Assembly: GCA_028564705.1 (NCBI GenBank)
Contig: JAPXFQ010002080.1
Location: 382,001 to 446,000, forward strand
Source: Apricaphanius iberus
Taxonomy: Eukaryota; Chordata; Actinopteri; Cyprinodontiformes; Aphaniidae
Direction: 5' to 3'
Length of the DNA stretch: 64,000 nt
The notes beneath the pieces are model-generated. The model was not told the DNA's origin and did not search any database. It saw only the letters and a program-made list of their open reading frames with translations. Both the position numbers and the translations under genes were made by a program. Below, piece after piece: positions 21,338 to 32,770 of the stretch (the first letter of the stretch is position 1; every line of letters begins with the position of its first letter).

Positions 21338-21390
21338 TATGGAGAGAAAATAGACTCAGAATATCTGTGTGTGTCTAATTTCTCTCTATG
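21338..21390. repeat. Third, short copy of the fold-back terminus
   Basis: TATGGAGAGAAAATAGACTC, followed by AGAATATCTGTGTGTG, repeats the terminus of the 18955 arm in direct orientation and the 21033 arm in inverse orientation. It may be a truncated second element. Confidence 0.7.
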
Positions 21391-23235
21391 AGTTTCACAC
21401 ACAAGCATTCTGCATATGATCAGAATAAAAATAATCCTGTAATTGTTTGGAACACATGTGTACCGAACCAACAACCTTGTATCAGATATTTTTTCTATGA
21501 ATTGTTGTCAATTATTGTCTAATAATGTGCACATCAGTCTTGTTTCGAAGCAAAAATTGTGATAATATCTGGACTGTTTTGCAAGTTGTCTCTAAACTGG
21601 ATTCAGTAAACTATTGGATGGAAGATAAGTAGAACAAAATGAAATTAAAATGCTGTATAATTTAGCAGAACTATTATTAATTAAACGAAAACTGTCTGCA
21701 ATAAAAAGGGTTCTTTACTGCCTTGAGTCAAAATTGGACAAAGAAGCTTCGTCTTTTCGGAAGGCAGTGTAAACTTGAGAGAACCAAAAACATTTCATAA
21801 CTTGAACGCGTAATAATTAATTAGTGGCATTCAATCAAATTAAAGCTGTCTGAGTCATCGTGGTGAATTATTAATCTATAGTGGTCACCATGTGGAAACA
21901 AACAACGTCTATCTGCTCCCAGTTGAAGCCCAAAGCTGTAATCCCAGGGAGACAAATGGCAGACGGAGCCAATTTGAGGATGTAGTGAATTATCATCGAG
22001 CATTCATGAATGCCAAACTAAAAGCATGTAAAGCAAACTGAATGAGTCAGAGCAGCCTAAAACCCAGGATGAGTTAAGCAAAAGCAAACAATACAACCGC
22101 ACCCATCATGTTACTCAAAACAACAGGAGCATTGTTTTCTGTTTTTAACGGCACACATGATGTGTAGCAAGCGTTTATTTTAGGTTTTTACAGTATGTAG
22201 TACAGGTCCATACAGAATATCAACTAATTTAGAAAAAAAAGCCAAATATTAGGTTGCTTAGAGATGATATTTCATTGTATTTCTCAACGCAAAACAGCTG
22301 AAAATAGACAGCGCCTAACGCATTTTTTATGTTTCTATTTTCTGTTTTTCTTCTCTTGTGAGTTGGATATGAAAAACATTTACTTAGGTAATGACCCATT
22401 CACATTCGGCACAGAAAGAAAAGAACTGAGAGGAATATCAAATTAACCAGCTCAAAAGGAGGCCACGAAGTTCTCACTCCATGGTCCTCGTTTCTTAAAC
22501 TTAGAAGAGGAAGTCATTTAGCACTGCAGCAGCTTCCTGCACCTCAGAAAAAACGAACGACTCGCAGTCCAAATGTCCGTGAGGGGTTATGTCTAACATT
22601 GGAGAAGAATTAAAAAGATACAGTGCAATAAACTCCAACTCAAGACGAAAAATCATCTGGTTTTTCTTCCATCGCATAATCTGCGCCTTCTTCTTTAGAT
22701 GTCGATGCCAGTGTCCCTGGTGGGCTGCATAACTTAATTTGAGGGATGCGTCGAATCGGTGGAATCTGTCGGCTGCATTAACAAAGGCTGTTTTTGATCA
22801 CAAAGCAAGCCGCCGTGCTGCCAGTAACAAGAGCAAACACTGTGCGCAACGCAACACGGAAGAAACACAAAGCAGATACCAAATACTGAGAAACCCTGCA
22901 GGTCTTTGCTTTTAAGATTTCAAACATTGATGCATTTCTTCCTCTCACGTTTAAGCTTCCAGAAGAGAACACACAAATTCTTATAAAGCACCAAGAAGGA
23001 AACTATAATATGCATTAGTTCAGTGCACTAGGTTAAACAGGGGAGCAGCAGGAAAGTATGAAATCTTAGCGAAACAAATCGAGAGCTATACGAAATGCAG
23101 TGCCAGCCTGTTATGACCGTTAAAATCTGCCCTGGAAAGAGGCTACAGTGTGACACCCTAGGGCAATGTGACTATGAATACATCCTTGTGTGTAAGGTTT
23201 GCCTAACAGGAGCTTATGAGACTGTGCTTTCGTAC
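21391..23235. other. Intronic sequence, nothing recognised
   Basis: AT-rich intron between the fold-back element remnant and the exon at 23236. I see no exon, tandem array or paired ends. Open frames are short and without family similarity. Confidence 0.5.
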
Positions 23236-23357
23236 CTCCTTGACTCTCTGGATCATCGGCTGCAGCCAATCAGCGTTGACCTCACAGTGGCTGTCCAAGA
23301 AGGTCAAAATGCTGGCGGAGGCCGTGTTGGCTCCTCTCACCCGTGATCGGATCAACC
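23236..23357 (-). CDS. galnt16: GalNAc-T (galnt16-like) exon: catalytic DSH motif
   Basis: This 122-bp exon encodes [20 protein letters not shown] followed by [23 protein letters not shown] is the DxH motif that binds the catalytic Mn2+ and UDP diphosphate in the GalNAc-T family, so the active-site Asp and His are intact. The acceptor is GTCTGCAG; the first two bases complete Gly. The donor is GAG|GTACGA, phase 0 and somewhat weak at positions +4 and +5. A stretch of transposon fragments lies upstream in the same intron (23753 onward). Confidence 0.95.
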
Positions 23358-23752
23358 CTGCAGACAAGACATGAGACTTTAAGGTTAAAAACTCAAAATG
23401 ATACCGATGATTACGCTGGGCGCTGGTCGGGCACTAGAAATGCAGGAAAATATTGATGTGCCAATATATTTCAATGTTTCATGTCACGATACTGTATCAG
23501 CATTCAAAGATAATGTTTTGATTTTGATTTTTTGGAATTTGAATGGAACCATAAATGATGACAGTGATTTTTGTAGTAAAATTAAAAGTATGACTGATAG
23601 TTGGTGTCTGTTTTCACCTTCTTTGCCTCAGCGGATCAACTAGATCTAGGTATGATCTTATGTATGATACAGGTTGGAGTGTTTAGAATGATTTTCAGAC
23701 AGATTTACTACAGTTAAATTCGATTTTGTAAATCACAACATATAGCCTTATT
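23358..23752. other. Intronic sequence, nothing assigned
   Basis: Sequence immediately 5' of the DSH exon on the gene strand. The text at 23434-23510 resembles degenerate hAT subterminal sequence (ATATTGATGTG-type) but no ends could be paired. Confidence 0.4.
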
Positions 23753-24530
23753 TAGGGCTGGGTGATATGGCCAAATTTTTTTGTCCCAAAATAGCTCAAT
23801 TTATATCCCGATTACGATATACTTCACTAAACAGTAGTTTTTGTAGTAACTTATTTCATGAATAGTTCATAAAAATGTAAAACGTGGAAACGCAGTTTTA
23901 AATGACAGATGACAATAACACCATCCAGACTCCAGGAGAGCAGCTCAGCTCTACACTCTACCTTTGAATTAAACACATCATTTGAAAAGCATCCAAATTT
24001 TACCACAATTCCTGCTGTCACTCATTTTCTTAACGTTACAGCACGTTTTGGAAGCGCCTGGGTTTTTTTCTTTCTCTCTCCTCATGCACCCTCTCGTTTA
24101 TATTTGTTTCACTATCTGCGTGTCTCCTATGTCAAAGAGGGGTGTTGTGTCGATATGTGTTCCCCCCTCAAGATGTGTTCGGACTCCATCCACACGCGAG
24201 ACGGCTGCTGCTCATACATGTTAAACAGATGGATAACATACGGTTCAGGCACTGGTCCCCGAATAGTAGGATTAGGAAAATAGTCAAGTTGTGGTTATTG
24301 ATGCCATTTGGATATAAGAAGACTGACGCAGATCAGACAACAGTTGTTTGTAAAGTTTGCCAGCTCCAACAGACACACCAATGGGCTCCAACACTACACA
24401 TTTTTATTAGAACCACAGCAACGAATGCAGAGAGAGTCAATGAGCCAAAGCAGCGTTGAGTCGTGGTTTAAGCTCTGATAAACTCCAAATGCAGACGCTG
24501 TAGCACACCACTGATGTGTTGCTAGCGAAC
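23753..24530 (+). mobile_element. hAT fragment with BED zinc-finger coding remnant
   Basis: Starts with the hAT terminus TAGGGCTGGGTGATATGGCC. Around 24285-24460 a plus-strand frame reads FGYKKTDADQTTVVCKVCQL, the Cys-Cys half of a BED zinc finger of Ac/ZBED-type hAT transposases; the His half follows after a frame break. Sequence identity ends near 24530, where a LINE on the other strand begins, so the rest of the transposase is missing. Confidence 0.7.
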
Positions 24531-24539
24531 AAATGTATT

Positions 24540-25517
24540 GATGTATTCATTATCTTTATTATTAAAATTACCAAATGTCATTACCTTAGTTTTCTCTATA
24601 TTCAGTGATAATTTATTACTGACCATCCATTTTTTACCTTTATTTAATTCATTATTTATAGTATCAATTACTTTACTATAGTCATTTCCAGAATAAAAAG
24701 TATTAGTATCATCAGCAAATAATATTAACTTTAATAGTTTGGAAACTTGAAATATATTGTTTATATATATATATGTATGCTAATTAATATAGGACCCAAA
24801 ATCAAACCCTGGGGGACCCCACAAGCAATCTCCATACATTCAGACTTGAGTTCACCCATTTTCACAAATTGTTTTCTCCCAGTAAGATAACTGGTAATCC
24901 AGTCCAGTGCCACTCCCCTAACACCATACAGCTGCAGTTTACTGATTAATCTTGAATGGTTTATTGTATCAAATGCTTTTTTAAAATCTATAAATACACA
25001 AATTGTATACTTCCCTTGATCTAATGCATTAATTATTTTTTCCTTTGCTTCCATTAGTGCAAGTGATGTTGTACTCTTTGCTCTGAATCCGTACTGACTC
25101 TGGTTAAGTATTTCATGTTTATTGAAGAAGTTTTCCAATCTATTGTTAAAAAGTTTTTACAGGATATTTGAAAACTGTGGGAGGAGTTTGTGTACAAGTG
25201 TATGTTCCCTTGCTTAAATAATGGAATCACTTTTGCTGTTTTCACATTTTGTGGAAATGAACCGGTTTGGAACGATAGATTTCAAATATATGTTAATGAA
25301 TTGAAATGGTGTTGATAACTCTTTCACCCAATGCCATATCAATATCATCACAGTCAGTAAAGAATTTGTTATTACAATTCCTTACAATTGTTTTAACCTC
25401 CAACTCATCTACTGCTGAGAGAAAGATTGAGTGAGAGTTGTTCTTAATCAGCGTTCCAAACATGGTGTCTCTTCCTTGGTCTGTAATCCTTGCTGCCAAT
25501 TCAGGCCGCACATTCAC
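24540..25517 (-). pseudogene. LINE ORF2, reverse transcriptase part
   Basis: Split frames. 24761-25138 reads SQYGFRAKSTTSLALMEAKE, then FIDFKKAFDTINHS and ACGVPQGLILGP. After the AT repeat, a LILFADDTNTFYSGNDYSK stretch carries the FADD catalytic motif near 24703-24714. Several frameshifts and the loss of the 3' end make it non-functional. Confidence 0.8.
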
Positions 25518-25870
25518 AAAAAAATTGATTCATTGTATTTACTACGTTGTTTATATTATAATTATTATCATGGTTATCAATAAAATATTCTGGATATATC
25601 ATTTTTTTGTTCCACCTTTTCTTAGCTTGTTTAATATGTCCCAGATGCCTCTTATACCATTCTTATTTTCATTTAACATTTTCCTATAAAAAATTTTTTT
25701 ACTAGCTCTTACTATTTCAGTTAATTTATTTTTATAGGCTTTATATCTATTTTCTGACTCTTTGGTTTTTAATTTAATAAAACTTCTTTAAAGATATTTT
25801 TTCTTTTTACACACATTTGGTAATCCCTTACTTAGCCATGGACATTTTTCATATTTGTGACTTTTTAAAT

Positions 25871-27106
25871 TTATTTAATTGGACAACTTTTATTATATAA
25901 TGATTTAAATATATCAATACATTTATTATATGCCATGTCGACATCTTCCTCACCAGAGACAATACTCCAATCTTGTGACATCAAGTAATTTTTTATAGAT
26001 GTGATTGTATCTTCTGTTCGTAGTCTTTTATAAATAACTTTACCTGGCTTTCTTTGATGTTTATTCTCATTAATCCCATTATTTATATTAAAATATACAA
26101 ATACAGGTAAGTGGTCACTTATATCATTTACCAGTGTGCCACTAACCATATTGAGTTCAATATTATTAGTAAATATGTTGTCTATTAAGGTTGCACAGTG
26201 TGTTGTAATTCTTGTTGGTCTTGTGATTTTTGGGAACAGGGTTAAACTATACATCATATCTAAGAAATTTTCAGTTGGTTTATGTTGCTTTAACTTTTTG
26301 AGATCTACATTAAAGTCTTCACAAATGAAAATGTCCTTTTGGCCAATTTTTATAAACAGCTTCTCTACAAAGTTTTTAAAACTTTCTATATCTGATCCCG
26401 GTACTCTATATAGGCAACTTACTAATATATTCCGTCTATTTTCCATTATAATCTCGATTGTTAAACCTTCCATCACCCCTTCTACTGTTGTTGGCATACT
26501 CGGTATTAATTTACTTCTTAGGTTCCTGTCGACATACAGAGCTACCGCTCCTCCGTTTTTATTTTTTCTGTTTTTAATGTACATTTCATATCCATCTAAA
26601 TCAACGTCTGCATCTTTTCCGTCACTAATCCATGTCTCTGATATAGCTATGAGCTTAAATGGGATCTTGAATCGATTCAAAAACTGTTGAATATTCTCAA
26701 AGTTAGCGTAGAGACTCCTGCTGTTAATGTGAATTATTGATAATACCTGATCTGTAGTCAAAATTCCATTTAACTGTTGTTCCTGATAATAATAACACGT
26801 ATTGTAAGACCTTTGCCTCCTCTGGTGTAACAAAACAAGTAGTTTTATCCAAACCTTACAATTCCTGATCCATGTCGATTGTATTTTTCTTTGCTTCCTA
26901 AGAAACCTGGCTTGCCTTGCTATTTCAGAGTTTCTCTTTGTCAGATGTTCATTAATATACACTGCTGTCCCTCTCAGTTTGTCTGTTTGCCTGAGTAGAT
27001 CAGTTTTTTGCTTTCCTGCTCGTGAACCGGATAACAATCGCTGGTTTTGCTTTGTCGTTTCTGGGCAGCATGTGACCAGCTGAAATCCTCTTACTGTCCA
27101 CCACAA
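25871..27106 (-). pseudogene. LINE ORF2, endonuclease part
   Basis: A 411-codon frame. The endonuclease shows IIHINSRSL, LIAISETWISDG, GGAVALYVDRNL, a DFNVDL motif and ISDHLPVFVYF in order, matching APE-type endonucleases of L2/CR1-like LINEs. The family-typical Gly before DFN is Glu here. The frame ends before the RT domain, which continues in other frames, so ORF2 is broken. Confidence 0.8.
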
Positions 27107-27473
27107 TGTTTTTGGAGTCTAAAAAATTTACCACCTGTTGCTCAATAGTATATGTTTTTTCATGTGTCTCACCACCCTGGTCACCCACCTCAGCTACCAC
27201 TCGAGCATAAGAACGGTGCCTGGTGGTGAGCCCACTCACAATAACATCCTCCATTCTTGTATACTGTTCCAGTTCATCCACACGTTTCTCTAAAACAGTA
27301 ATTGTTTTGTCTTTCTCAATGAGTTTAGTCTTAAGTTCCTTAACTTCTTCCATTAGGCCAATAAGTACTGTTTGTTGGTTTACCACCTTTGATGTCTCTT
27401 CTGACATAAAATTTAAATAGAGCTTTATGTCCTCCAGCTCCTCACCAGTTGCCTGGTTCTTTTTTGGAGGCAT
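27000..27473 (-). CDS. LINE ORF1-like protein (157 aa)
   Basis: Begins MPPKKNQATGEELEDIKLYL. A coiled coil lies at about residues 25-72 (VKELKTKLIEKDKTITVLEK), then RRM-like sequence with RISAGHMLPRNDKAKPAIVI near the C-terminus, the form typical of short LINE ORF1 proteins. It overlaps the upstream end of the endonuclease frame by about 107 nt, which suggests a frameshift in a once longer ORF1 or a natural overlap. Confidence 0.7.
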   Translation of the reverse strand: MPPKKNQATGEELEDIKLYLNFMSEETSKVVNQQTVLIGLMEEVKELKTKLIEKDKTITVLEKRVDELEQYTRMEDVIVSGLTTRHRSYARVVAEVGDQGGETHEKTYTIEQQVVNFLDSKNIVVDSKRISAGHMLPRNDKAKPAIVIRFTSRKAKN

Positions 27474-27650
27474 TTTGACTTCGAGAGAAGCTCACCTGGT
27501 GGAAAGAGGAGGCCACTGGCTGACGCAGTAGCCTGGTACCTGGCTGGTGAATGAGCCTGGGCCTGGTGGCTGCTGCTGAAGCTGAGCCTGATAGCTGGTA
27601 CGAGATCCGAAACTGGCTGGTTAACAGTGGAGGCCGCTAGCTAACGGCGC

Positions 27651-30295
27651 ACCCTGGTTGTTGTTCTTTGGTGTTGTAGCGCAAAATCCCCAAAGCTGCG
27701 GCAGCGATGAGTTGCAGATCTCCGGGTGGACGGCTGAAGATTTATTTTCAATGCATGCATGTCAAAACAGTTTAATATGTCCTCGAATATGCAACAGCTT
27801 TTAATATTATATGTAATGTTCAGTTTCATGCTCAATGTTTTTGCTTTGGAAAATTACATCTGAAAACTGCTAAACCAAACAGTAATTGAGTTCAGTCGAT
27901 CTTTCTTCGCCTGCTTCTGTTGGTCTCCCCTTTTCTCTTCTTTACTTGAATGTCTGTTACTTTTTCCCATTTGTCTTTGCTTTTTCCGTATCTCTCCTCC
28001 CACCAGGGAAATCCCCCATATTTTTTTCACATTTATAACTAGATTACTAACTAACAGCACACAAATACAATCACTCTATCCTCCTGTTGTTGTCTCTCTC
28101 TATTCTTTATCTCTAGCTGTTGTTTCTGCTCTTTTCCCTCCCATCATTTGGTCTTCTCTCATCATTGGTACTGTCACGGTCGGTCTGTTTGGCTCAGTCA
28201 ATAATGTCATAATAGATAGTGAGCATATAAAGTTAAGGAAGGCTTTACTTCTTCCTTTTATGATGTCCTCAGTGATGCACTGTAATTGACTTGTTTTTAA
28301 TTTGCTTCTATCTATATTCTGATAGGTATTATAATAGTTGGAATTAAAGGACATTTTCTAATTAACTGTCTACAATGATAGAATATTTCATTGTTACCAG
28401 TTCAAATGCCTTGAGTGTGTAAAGTATGACTTTTGTAAACCAATAATAAAAAAAAAACCTGAGCATCCTCTTCATGAGAATGGTAGTGGAGAAAAATCAA
28501 CCGAAGTCCAAATCCAGCTTTCTGCAGTGTTGAACCAGTTCAAAAGGCTGCAGAGAATATTAGATGCAATAAGACAATGGTACTGTTGTGAATATTCCCA
28601 ATGACCAAATGGGATTTACACAACAGCTGCACTTTTTTAGCGCATTCAGGAAAATCTCTAAACAAAATTGACAATTTTGAAGAGGATCTTCCGTATTCTC
28701 ATCCATTTATCAATTCAGTAGCTATATCAAATATCTTTTTATTAATAAAAATCTCCAGGTAGTTCTCTAGCGACCACTTTGTTTTTGTTTCTTTTGGTTA
28801 AAGTTAACCTAAAATGTACCAAACTGTGACTTAAAATCCAATGTATGTATTAAAAAGTGCTTTTATTAAATAATGCACACAGTGTCTACTCTAAAAACTG
28901 AAGGAGTCTGTCTTATAAAAAAGAACAAATACAATTTGTTCCAGTTAACTTTCCCTCTGTAATGGAAGTAAATAACTTCCTGCAATGGGAAAATAGAGAA
29001 TGATCAAAAGCTCGCCTCACTAAACTGTCCTCCGTTTACATGTCAAGTGGATCAAACAAACAAAACTCTTACAAAGCGTGACCTTTTTTAGCTCACCAGG
29101 AACAATAACAGAAAATCATTTGGCTCCTTCTTCCTCAGTTTTTGTGAATACCACTTAACTCTAAAATGAGCATCTTCATGTCTTATCTAAAAATAAAATC
29201 CTAATGGCAGTTCCTATTAAATATAATAGACTTTCTGGACAATATTAACAATGTTTCAGTAATATTTACGCGTTACATAAACTGACACAAGCTCTGAAGA
29301 TCAAACAATCTTTATACATGAAAGCGAATAACTGAATTAGCCTGAGCTAAATACCAGACTGTCTCCTCTTTTGCCCATGTGGGGGACATAAATGGTTTGG
29401 TAACAAGAAGCCATTTGAGATCAGGGTAAAGTCTATTTTAAATGCTGTCATGCTAAAGGCAGACAATATAGACATTATTCTTAACAGAACCTATATCTTC
29501 AATTACGGTAATTACTGCTGTGTTAAGAAAATCAAATGAAACAAAAGAGATATATAATCGGTTAATAAAAAAAAAAATTGATTTTGAAATCTGGGATTCA
29601 ATTTAAACTTATAAAGCTGTTTGCCGTTTTTACAGCTAGAACAAAAGGGAAACGTCCAGACGGACCATTCAATGCTTAGGTCTGAATGAGTTTGTACAGT
29701 TTCCCCCAATGAACTGTAATCCCATCCAGTGTTGTGTCATTGAATGACAAGGCACATAAAAAAAGCAAAAAAATAAAATTAAATTAATAGCATTGACTCA
29801 TATCAATATTGAATTGGAACAGATTTGATTAGATCAGATCATGATGATCAATTCTAACTGTTGAGAATTGGAATTGAATTAATTCTTGAAATTTGAATTG
29901 ACACGCAGCTCTAATGGTGATTTCATTTTACTTTAGAATTCCTTGTAAAAGGGTAGTTCTACATTTGAAAGTTGAGATATTTTAAAAAGGATAAAATTAC
30001 TCTCTTGGCCTCTTCTTTTAACATAAATCCAGATTACTCCCGGATAATGAAGCTACACCTAGTTTGACAGAAGCCAGGACCTGTCTGACCTTTACGACCC
30101 TTTAAACCGATGTCAAGTTTCCATTCGATGGTTATTTACAGTAAAGGGGATGACTATTGGGTATGAGGGCAGGAGGTTGTGCACCACTAATGATCTTTCT
30201 GTGTACTGAGAACAGAAGATATAAGACATAGTGTTAATAAATGCACTTATTTTCTATTGGGGACTTACACTAAAAAGAAACACTTTAAATGGTCA
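27651..30295. other. Intronic sequence, nothing assigned
   Basis: Pyrimidine-rich text at 27890-28160 and AT-rich sequence after. 29800-29915 has GAATTGGAATTGAATTAATT-type palindromic text ending GCAGCTCTA, which may be a decayed hAT end. No exon was recognised. Confidence 0.4.
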
Positions 30296-30610
30296 GCCTG
30301 TGAATATTCTCATTCATCCAGGTCATGGTTATCTCAAGGAAATTTCAATCGAACGCAACTGGACTTGGTAATTTGTCTTGGAAGACGTTTCACCTCTTAT
30401 CCAAGAGGCTTCATCAGTTCATGCTCGCCGCTGACCAGGCTGGGACTGGTCCAACTAACTGGTGCGGAGACTCAGCTATTTAACCTCTTGGAGGGCTTTT
30501 ACAAGACTGGTTATGTCATTGGATCCTTTGTGCTCCATGTCTTAATAACGGTCGTTTGACACAGGAAGTTCACAAGCGAGGCACTGGTTCCTGCCGTCAT
30601 TTTCCGTGTA
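30296..30610. repeat. Teleost interspersed repeat
   Basis: Contains GGAAGACGTTTCACCTCTTA and TCCAAGAGGCTTCATCAGTTC-type text seen in many teleost genomes, preceded by ATTCTCATTCATCCAGGTCA. I recognise the repeat but not its class. Confidence 0.6.
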
Positions 30611-30626
30611 AATAAAACCTGACTAT

Positions 30627-30985
30627 TAGGGCTGAGTAATATGGCCTCAAATCAATATCTTGATATATTTAGCAGTTTACCTCGACAACGATAAATGGGC
30701 GATAAATACCCCACAATCTTTTTTTCTTTTTCTAGATGGGGTTGTAGCTTCTTTTCCTCCTCTGCCAGCTCTACACCCCCATCCTTCAATATTCAATGTC
30801 CCATAGTTGCCTCATTAGCACAAGGTTTTTGAGTTGTCATATTTTTCATATCACTAACTCTGGCAGAAAATCCACCTTTACAATACAGGGAGTCGGCCCA
30901 TGTAACATCTCCAAAAAAGTCAACCAGTCTTTTAATTTTAGGGTTCGATTCCCACTCCTTTCTGTATTGTTGAGAGTCTAGTTTA
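30627..30985 (-). mobile_element. hAT-like fragment with zinc-finger-like frame
   Basis: Begins TAGGGCTGAGTAATATGGCC, the same terminus type as 23753. A minus-strand frame (30793-31005) reads RKEWESNPKIKRLVDFF and later LYCKGGF, reminiscent of the N-terminal zinc-finger region of transposases with WL..DP.FKGW-like text. The match is weak and the frame short. Confidence 0.45.
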
Positions 30986-30988
30986 GAC

Positions 30989-31597
30989 TGAGGCCGTTTT
31001 CCCATGTGTTGCCGTGCCAGAATATGGCCAGAGAAAATGCAAATTTCTTCTTTTCAGATGGCACGTATTTGACCCGTACTGGAATCCAGTGTTTTACTAC
31101 AACTAAACAGCAGGTGGCGGTATATAAATAATTCTGTAGCTGTCCAACAAACAAGGGAGTGAGAAGTATCGACGTCATAAAACGAGCGACAGCCTAGGAT
31201 GTCGCTCGTAAACCAACTGGTCTACTGGTCAACCGCTACCTGAAGCCATCTACAGGGTAAGTGTTGTAGTAAACCCGCCGTTTTGTAATCTGCTGGGTTG
31301 CTATGGGATGCTTGAATTGCGTTGTTTTGGTATTTTTATGGTCGCAAGGTGATTCTGTAATTTCGGCCGGCGGTGTCGTCATTTCCGCGTGGAGCGTCTT
31401 GAGTACGGCCAGGGTACGGCTTGCTTTCACATGATCCGTGCCCGCTCGTACCTGGACTCCGATACTACTTCCAAGGCAGATCTCTCTGGCCGTATCCTGC
31501 CATGGTCCAGTCTGTGTACACATGGTACGAAATAAGTGGATTTTGACCAAATAAGGTATCCGAGTACGGACTACCGTACCATGTGAAAACGCCCTGA
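30989..31597. mobile_element. TIR element of about 609 bp
   Basis: Left end TGAGGCCGTTTTCCCATGTG and right end (reversed) TCAGGGCGTTTTCACATGGT are inverted. GAC flanks both sides (30986-30988 and 31598-31600). Internal sequence is GC-richer than its surroundings and contains several GTACGG/CCGTAC blocks. It is non-autonomous and the superfamily is not certain. Confidence 0.6.
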
Positions 31598-31600
31598 GAC

Positions 31601-32051
31601 ATGGTGACTGTTTAACATCTGTCACAGAGAGACACAAACGGTGGACAATCGAAGTGACTGAGCTGAGTGCAAATTCAGGGATTTATTTACTGTGCAGTTG
31701 TTTATATAAGGATGAAAAACTTTAGAATTTACATCTAAGCGTGGGTAGGATCAGCCAGCACTGCAGGACTTATCAAAACTCTGGACTGTGTGGGGTAATC
31801 ATCTTCTCTGACTGAGAAGGACCCGAGTGGGCAGGTGGAGGTGCAGCACTTCTGCTCATTGAGAAGAGTAACAAGGATGCTTGCTTTGAATAAAAGTCGT
31901 CAAAGTTCTCCAATAACACCATAAAAAGTCACTAGATTTGATACTAGTAATAATTTTTAAAAATAGTCGCTAGGGAGGTCGAAAAACGTACTAAATATAC
32001 CAACAATGGCTAAGTCGACAGACCCATTGCCTTCTTGTTACAGACTGGATA

Positions 32052-32097
<46 letters not shown>

Positions 32098-32449
32098 GCT
32101 CAGAAAAAAAAAAAAGTTGTCACAGATTCTGAAAAGAGCTTGACTCAGCATTAACTTCTTATTACCTAAACAAATGAGAGCAGCTCATCAAAATAAGAAG
32201 GCCTGTGTTGGTTCCATGGTGTGGCGAAAAACCTGTTGCTTAGCCAGATTCTTTGACTTTTAAAAGTTATTGATGCTTTCAGATTTTATGAGATCGGCCC
32301 AAGAGAGGGATTTATGGTTTCTGCATACCACAACTGGCAGAGAGAGCATTAATCATATTATCAATCAGGAGCCTCATATTAATTCTGGAGCAGCTACACA
32401 CATCAAAAGATTGGGTAGAGAGGGAGAATGATGCAATCACATAAAAAAA
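31601..32449. other. Intronic sequence with TA microsatellite
   Basis: No exon or transposon recognised other than a (TA)n run at 32055-32092 and a poly(A) run just after 32103. Confidence 0.6.
32055..32092. repeat. (TA)n microsatellite
   Basis: About 19 perfect TA units. Confidence 0.95.
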
Positions 32450-32770
32450 AAAGATGCTCTGGCCAAATGAGACCAGGGCTAAACTTTTTGGTTTTGGAGT
32501 AAAATGCTTAGTGTGAAAGAAATAAGACTGCTTTATCTCTTTGAACACAACATACCCCTTAATTCAAGATGGTGGTGACAGTCGCATGCTGTGGATATCT
32601 TTTTGCAGCAGTGAAGGGAAAGGTAGAGTTGAGGTGAAAATGGATGTGGTAAATATTGCACTGAGCAATATCGGAATAAAAATGAGTCTTCCTTCAGGAC
32701 GATGACCCAAAGCACACAGCAGGAGCTACATCAGCATGGACTAAATCAAAGTATGGCCTCAACAGTTCTG
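32450..32770 (+). mobile_element. Tc1 transposase relic
   Basis: Degenerate plus-strand Tc1 text: AATGAGACCAGGGCTAAACT (DET/KLF region) and GGACGATGACCCAAAGCACA (the D-N-DPKHTA region of the DDE domain). Several indels; no TIR. Confidence 0.6.

Larger units (their letters stand above)
24536..27650 (-). mobile_element. Broken L2/CR1-like LINE
   Basis: A minus-strand non-LTR retrotransposon with ORF1-like (27000-27473), endonuclease (25871-27106) and reverse transcriptase (about 24540-25500) coding regions separated by frameshifts. It lacks its 3' end: recognisable RT continues to about 24540, past the FADD motif, then stops at the hAT fragment. A TA-rich microsatellite (24764-24776) interrupts the RT frame. 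It belongs to the Jockey-superfamily branch (L2/CR1-like); the exact family is uncertain. Confidence 0.8.

Noticed and set aside
26136..26690. 184-codon plus-strand open frame
   Set aside because: It lies antisense to the endonuclease region of the L2/CR1-like LINE, which has clear motifs on the minus strand.
30986..31005. N-terminus of the zinc-finger-like frame extending into the TIR element
   Set aside because: The frame starts inside the adjacent element's TIR, so its first residues are fortuitous.
31236..31637. 133-codon minus-strand frame
   Set aside because: It covers a non-coding TIR element and has no domain similarity.
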